From Acidiferrobacter sp. (GTDB lineage Bacteria > Pseudomonadota > Gammaproteobacteria > Arenicellales > UBA868), in NCBI GenBank assembly GCA_002694065.1, contig NZKZ01000011.1, positions 10,744 to 17,814 of the forward strand: a stretch of 7,071 bases of DNA. Reading direction: 5' to 3'. The notes under the pieces were generated by a model. It saw only the letters and a program-made list of their open reading frames with translations. It ran no database searches and was not told where the DNA came from. Shown piece after piece: positions 6,353 through 7,071 of the stretch. The translations under genes were made by a program, and so were the position numbers. Position 1 is the first letter of the stretch. Every line of letters starts with the position of its first letter.

Positions 6353-6370
6353 GCGGCTGTGGATTTCAGC

Positions 6371-6404
6371 GGGCCAAAAGAAAAGGCCCATGCCATCAGT
6401 TTTT
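6371..6404 (+). terminator. Weak candidate terminator between convergent genes
   Basis: A perfect 5 bp GC stem (GGGCC at 6371-6375, GGCCC at 6385-6389) encloses an A-rich nine-base loop and lies 18 bases after the GMC stop. A run of five T is at 6400-6404, but 10 bases beyond the stem, so the match to an intrinsic terminator is imperfect. It lies in the 58 bp gap between two converging genes, where a terminator is expected. Confidence 0.35.
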
Positions 6405-6410
6405 GAAGCG

Positions 6411-6782
6411 TTACGATGACCTCTTTACAGCACTGACCTCAAGTCGCCCGCCCTCTGGATCATGAAAAAATACCTGGATGAGGTCAATCTCGTCCACTTC
6501 GTAGATCTCATGTTTGATCTTTCTGGAATCCAGTTCTCGGATGACCCCCTCTATGTCGTCTGTACGAAAGGCAATATGATCGAGATGCTGGCGTGTTCCT
6601 CTTGTGCCGGCTGAGGTGGTCGAGAGATGGACTACGGGGTGTCCTGACTTGTCGTAGAGCCATTCTCCCGGTGGACCAGAGAAAGAGGGGCGATACCCAG
6701 GCTTGAGTTTCAAGATGTCCTGATAGAACTGACTCATTTCCTCGAGGTCCGCCACATAGACATTGACGTGATCGAGGTTCAT
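6411..6782 (-). CDS. VOC (glyoxalase/bleomycin resistance/dioxygenase) superfamily protein
   Basis: 123 residues from the ATG at 6782. A GTG at 6830 would add 16 residues (MILLLHDLAGPSC...), but the ATG gives the usual VOC opening MNLDHVNVYVADLEEMSQFY and is preferred. Two beta-alpha-beta-beta-beta modules are visible: residues about 2-54 (LDHVNVYV ... PVVHLS) and 66-117 (HLDHIAFRT ... GGRLEVSA). Candidate metal ligands fall at all four expected places: H5, H52, H69 and E115. This suggests a metal-dependent enzyme rather than a pure binding protein. The HDPEGGRLEV ending resembles glyoxalase I, fosfomycin-resistance and methylmalonyl-CoA epimerase-like members, but the sequence does not single one out. 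It converges on the GMC gene and is transcribed away from the PhzF-like gene. No Shine-Dalgarno is seen. Confidence 0.87.
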   Translation of the reverse strand: MNLDHVNVYVADLEEMSQFYQDILKLKPGYRPSFSGPPGEWLYDKSGHPVVHLSTTSAGTRGTRQHLDHIAFRTDDIEGVIRELDSRKIKHEIYEVDEIDLIQVFFHDPEGGRLEVSAVKRSS

Positions 6783-6914
6783 ATCAAAAACGCAACTTGG
6801 ACCAGCGAGATCATGGAGCAATAGTATCACTCCATAGGTCAGGCTAAGCGTGGCGAAAATTTTTACCGGGAATAGCGATTCAAGTTCCTTGCTAACTCAG
6901 CATCGTCCAGCAAA

Positions 6915-6920
6915 TATAAT
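6915..6920 (+). promoter_or_regulatory. Candidate -10 box for the PhzF-like gene
   Basis: TATAAT on the plus strand, a perfect -10 hexamer, ends 35 bases before the ATG at 6956. The nearest -35-like hexamer, TTGCTA (6889-6894), matches four of six positions but is 20 bases away, longer than the usual 16-18. The surrounding 6783-6955 stretch is the divergent promoter region of the VOC and PhzF-like genes and is AT-richer than the flanking coding sequence. Nothing else is recognised in it. Confidence 0.4.
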
Positions 6921-6955
6921 GAGAACTATCGTAGCGCCGCCGGCCTGTTACAGAC

Positions 6956-7071
6956 ATGACTGAGCATAATTTTTCTGTCTATAACGCGTTTTCCAGTTCC
7001 CCTTTTGGGGGCTGTGCGGCGGGTATCGTGGATCAAGCCGCCGATCTCAAAGAGAGCGAGATGTTAAGGAT
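6956..7071 (+). CDS. Probable PhzF-family isomerase, N-terminal fragment (3' end outside the window)
   Basis: From the ATG at 6956 the frame stays open for 38 codons to the window edge. The protein reads MTEHNFSVYNAFSSSPFGGC, then AAGIVDQAADLKESEMLR. This matches the opening of PhzF-like proteins, whose N-terminus has the form VDAFTDRPFGGNPAAVV, then a short acidic stretch and LxxxEMQxIA. PhzF of phenazine synthesis isomerises trans-2,3-dihydro-3-hydroxyanthranilate; most bacterial homologues are uncharacterised relatives of the diaminopimelate-epimerase fold. The catalytic Glu, near residue 45 in PhzF, would lie just past the window. The usual Gly-Gly-Asn-Pro is here Gly-Gly-Cys-Ala, so this may be a divergent subgroup. 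The call rests on a short stretch. A TATAAT box lies 35 bases upstream; there is no clear Shine-Dalgarno. It is divergent from the VOC gene. Confidence 0.62.
   Translation, partial: MTEHNFSVYNAFSSSPFGGCAAGIVDQAADLKESEMLR

Noticed and set aside
6999..7011. CCCC-TTTT-GGGG hairpin
   Set aside because: It lies inside the open PhzF-like reading frame (Pro-Phe-Gly-Gly codons) and is explained by the conserved protein motif.

Overview
The window looks like ordinary chromosome from a Proteobacterium, most likely a gammaproteobacterium. Grounds for this are a PanB that tracks the E. coli type closely, a YciB-BolA pair in tandem, and dense coding with 1-8 bp gaps or 4 bp overlaps. A marine oligotroph-like lineage would fit but is only a guess. 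No tRNA, rRNA, insertion sequence, integrase, CRISPR array or phage gene is visible. No stretch longer than about 180 bases lacks a gene.

Layout. (1) Positions 1-543 (+) hold the C-terminal part of an asparaginase II family enzyme, cut by the window edge. (2) Positions 3210-576 (-) form a tight five-gene run: yciB (septation/envelope protein), a bolA-family gene, a MotA/TolQ/ExbB-like channel subunit, an ExbD/MotB-like subunit with an unusual beta-rich C-terminal domain, and a small membrane-hairpin protein of unknown function. Gaps and overlaps are 1 bp, 8 bp, 4 bp overlap and 4 bp overlap. (3) Divergent from it on + lies panB (3391-4197), the first committed step of pantothenate/CoA synthesis. 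(4) It is followed on + by a small NTF2/SnoaL-like protein (4279-4668) and a GMC-family FAD alcohol dehydrogenase/oxidase (4736-6352). (5) A VOC/glyoxalase-fold protein (6782-6411, -) converges on the GMC gene. (6) Divergent from it, the first 38 codons of a probable PhzF-like isomerase start at 6956 and run off the window end; this partial gene is short and easily missed.

The part that best fits an undescribed system is the three-gene block 2367-576. It has the two core parts of an ion-driven stator/energy transducer: a channel subunit with GLLGTVIG and FTTLAGL segments, and a one-helix subunit with an Asp in PFVDLL. However, the periplasmic part carries a DUF2135/YfaP-like beta domain instead of a peptidoglycan-binding OmpA-like domain or a normal ExbD/TolR domain. 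A third, translationally coupled membrane protein completes the block. It sits behind yciB-bolA, so an envelope or cell-shape role is a reasonable hypothesis. No TonB, TolA, Pal, flagellar or defence gene lies next to it.

The second half (NTF2-like, GMC, VOC, PhzF-like) reads as small-molecule catabolic or detoxification genes with no identifiable shared substrate.
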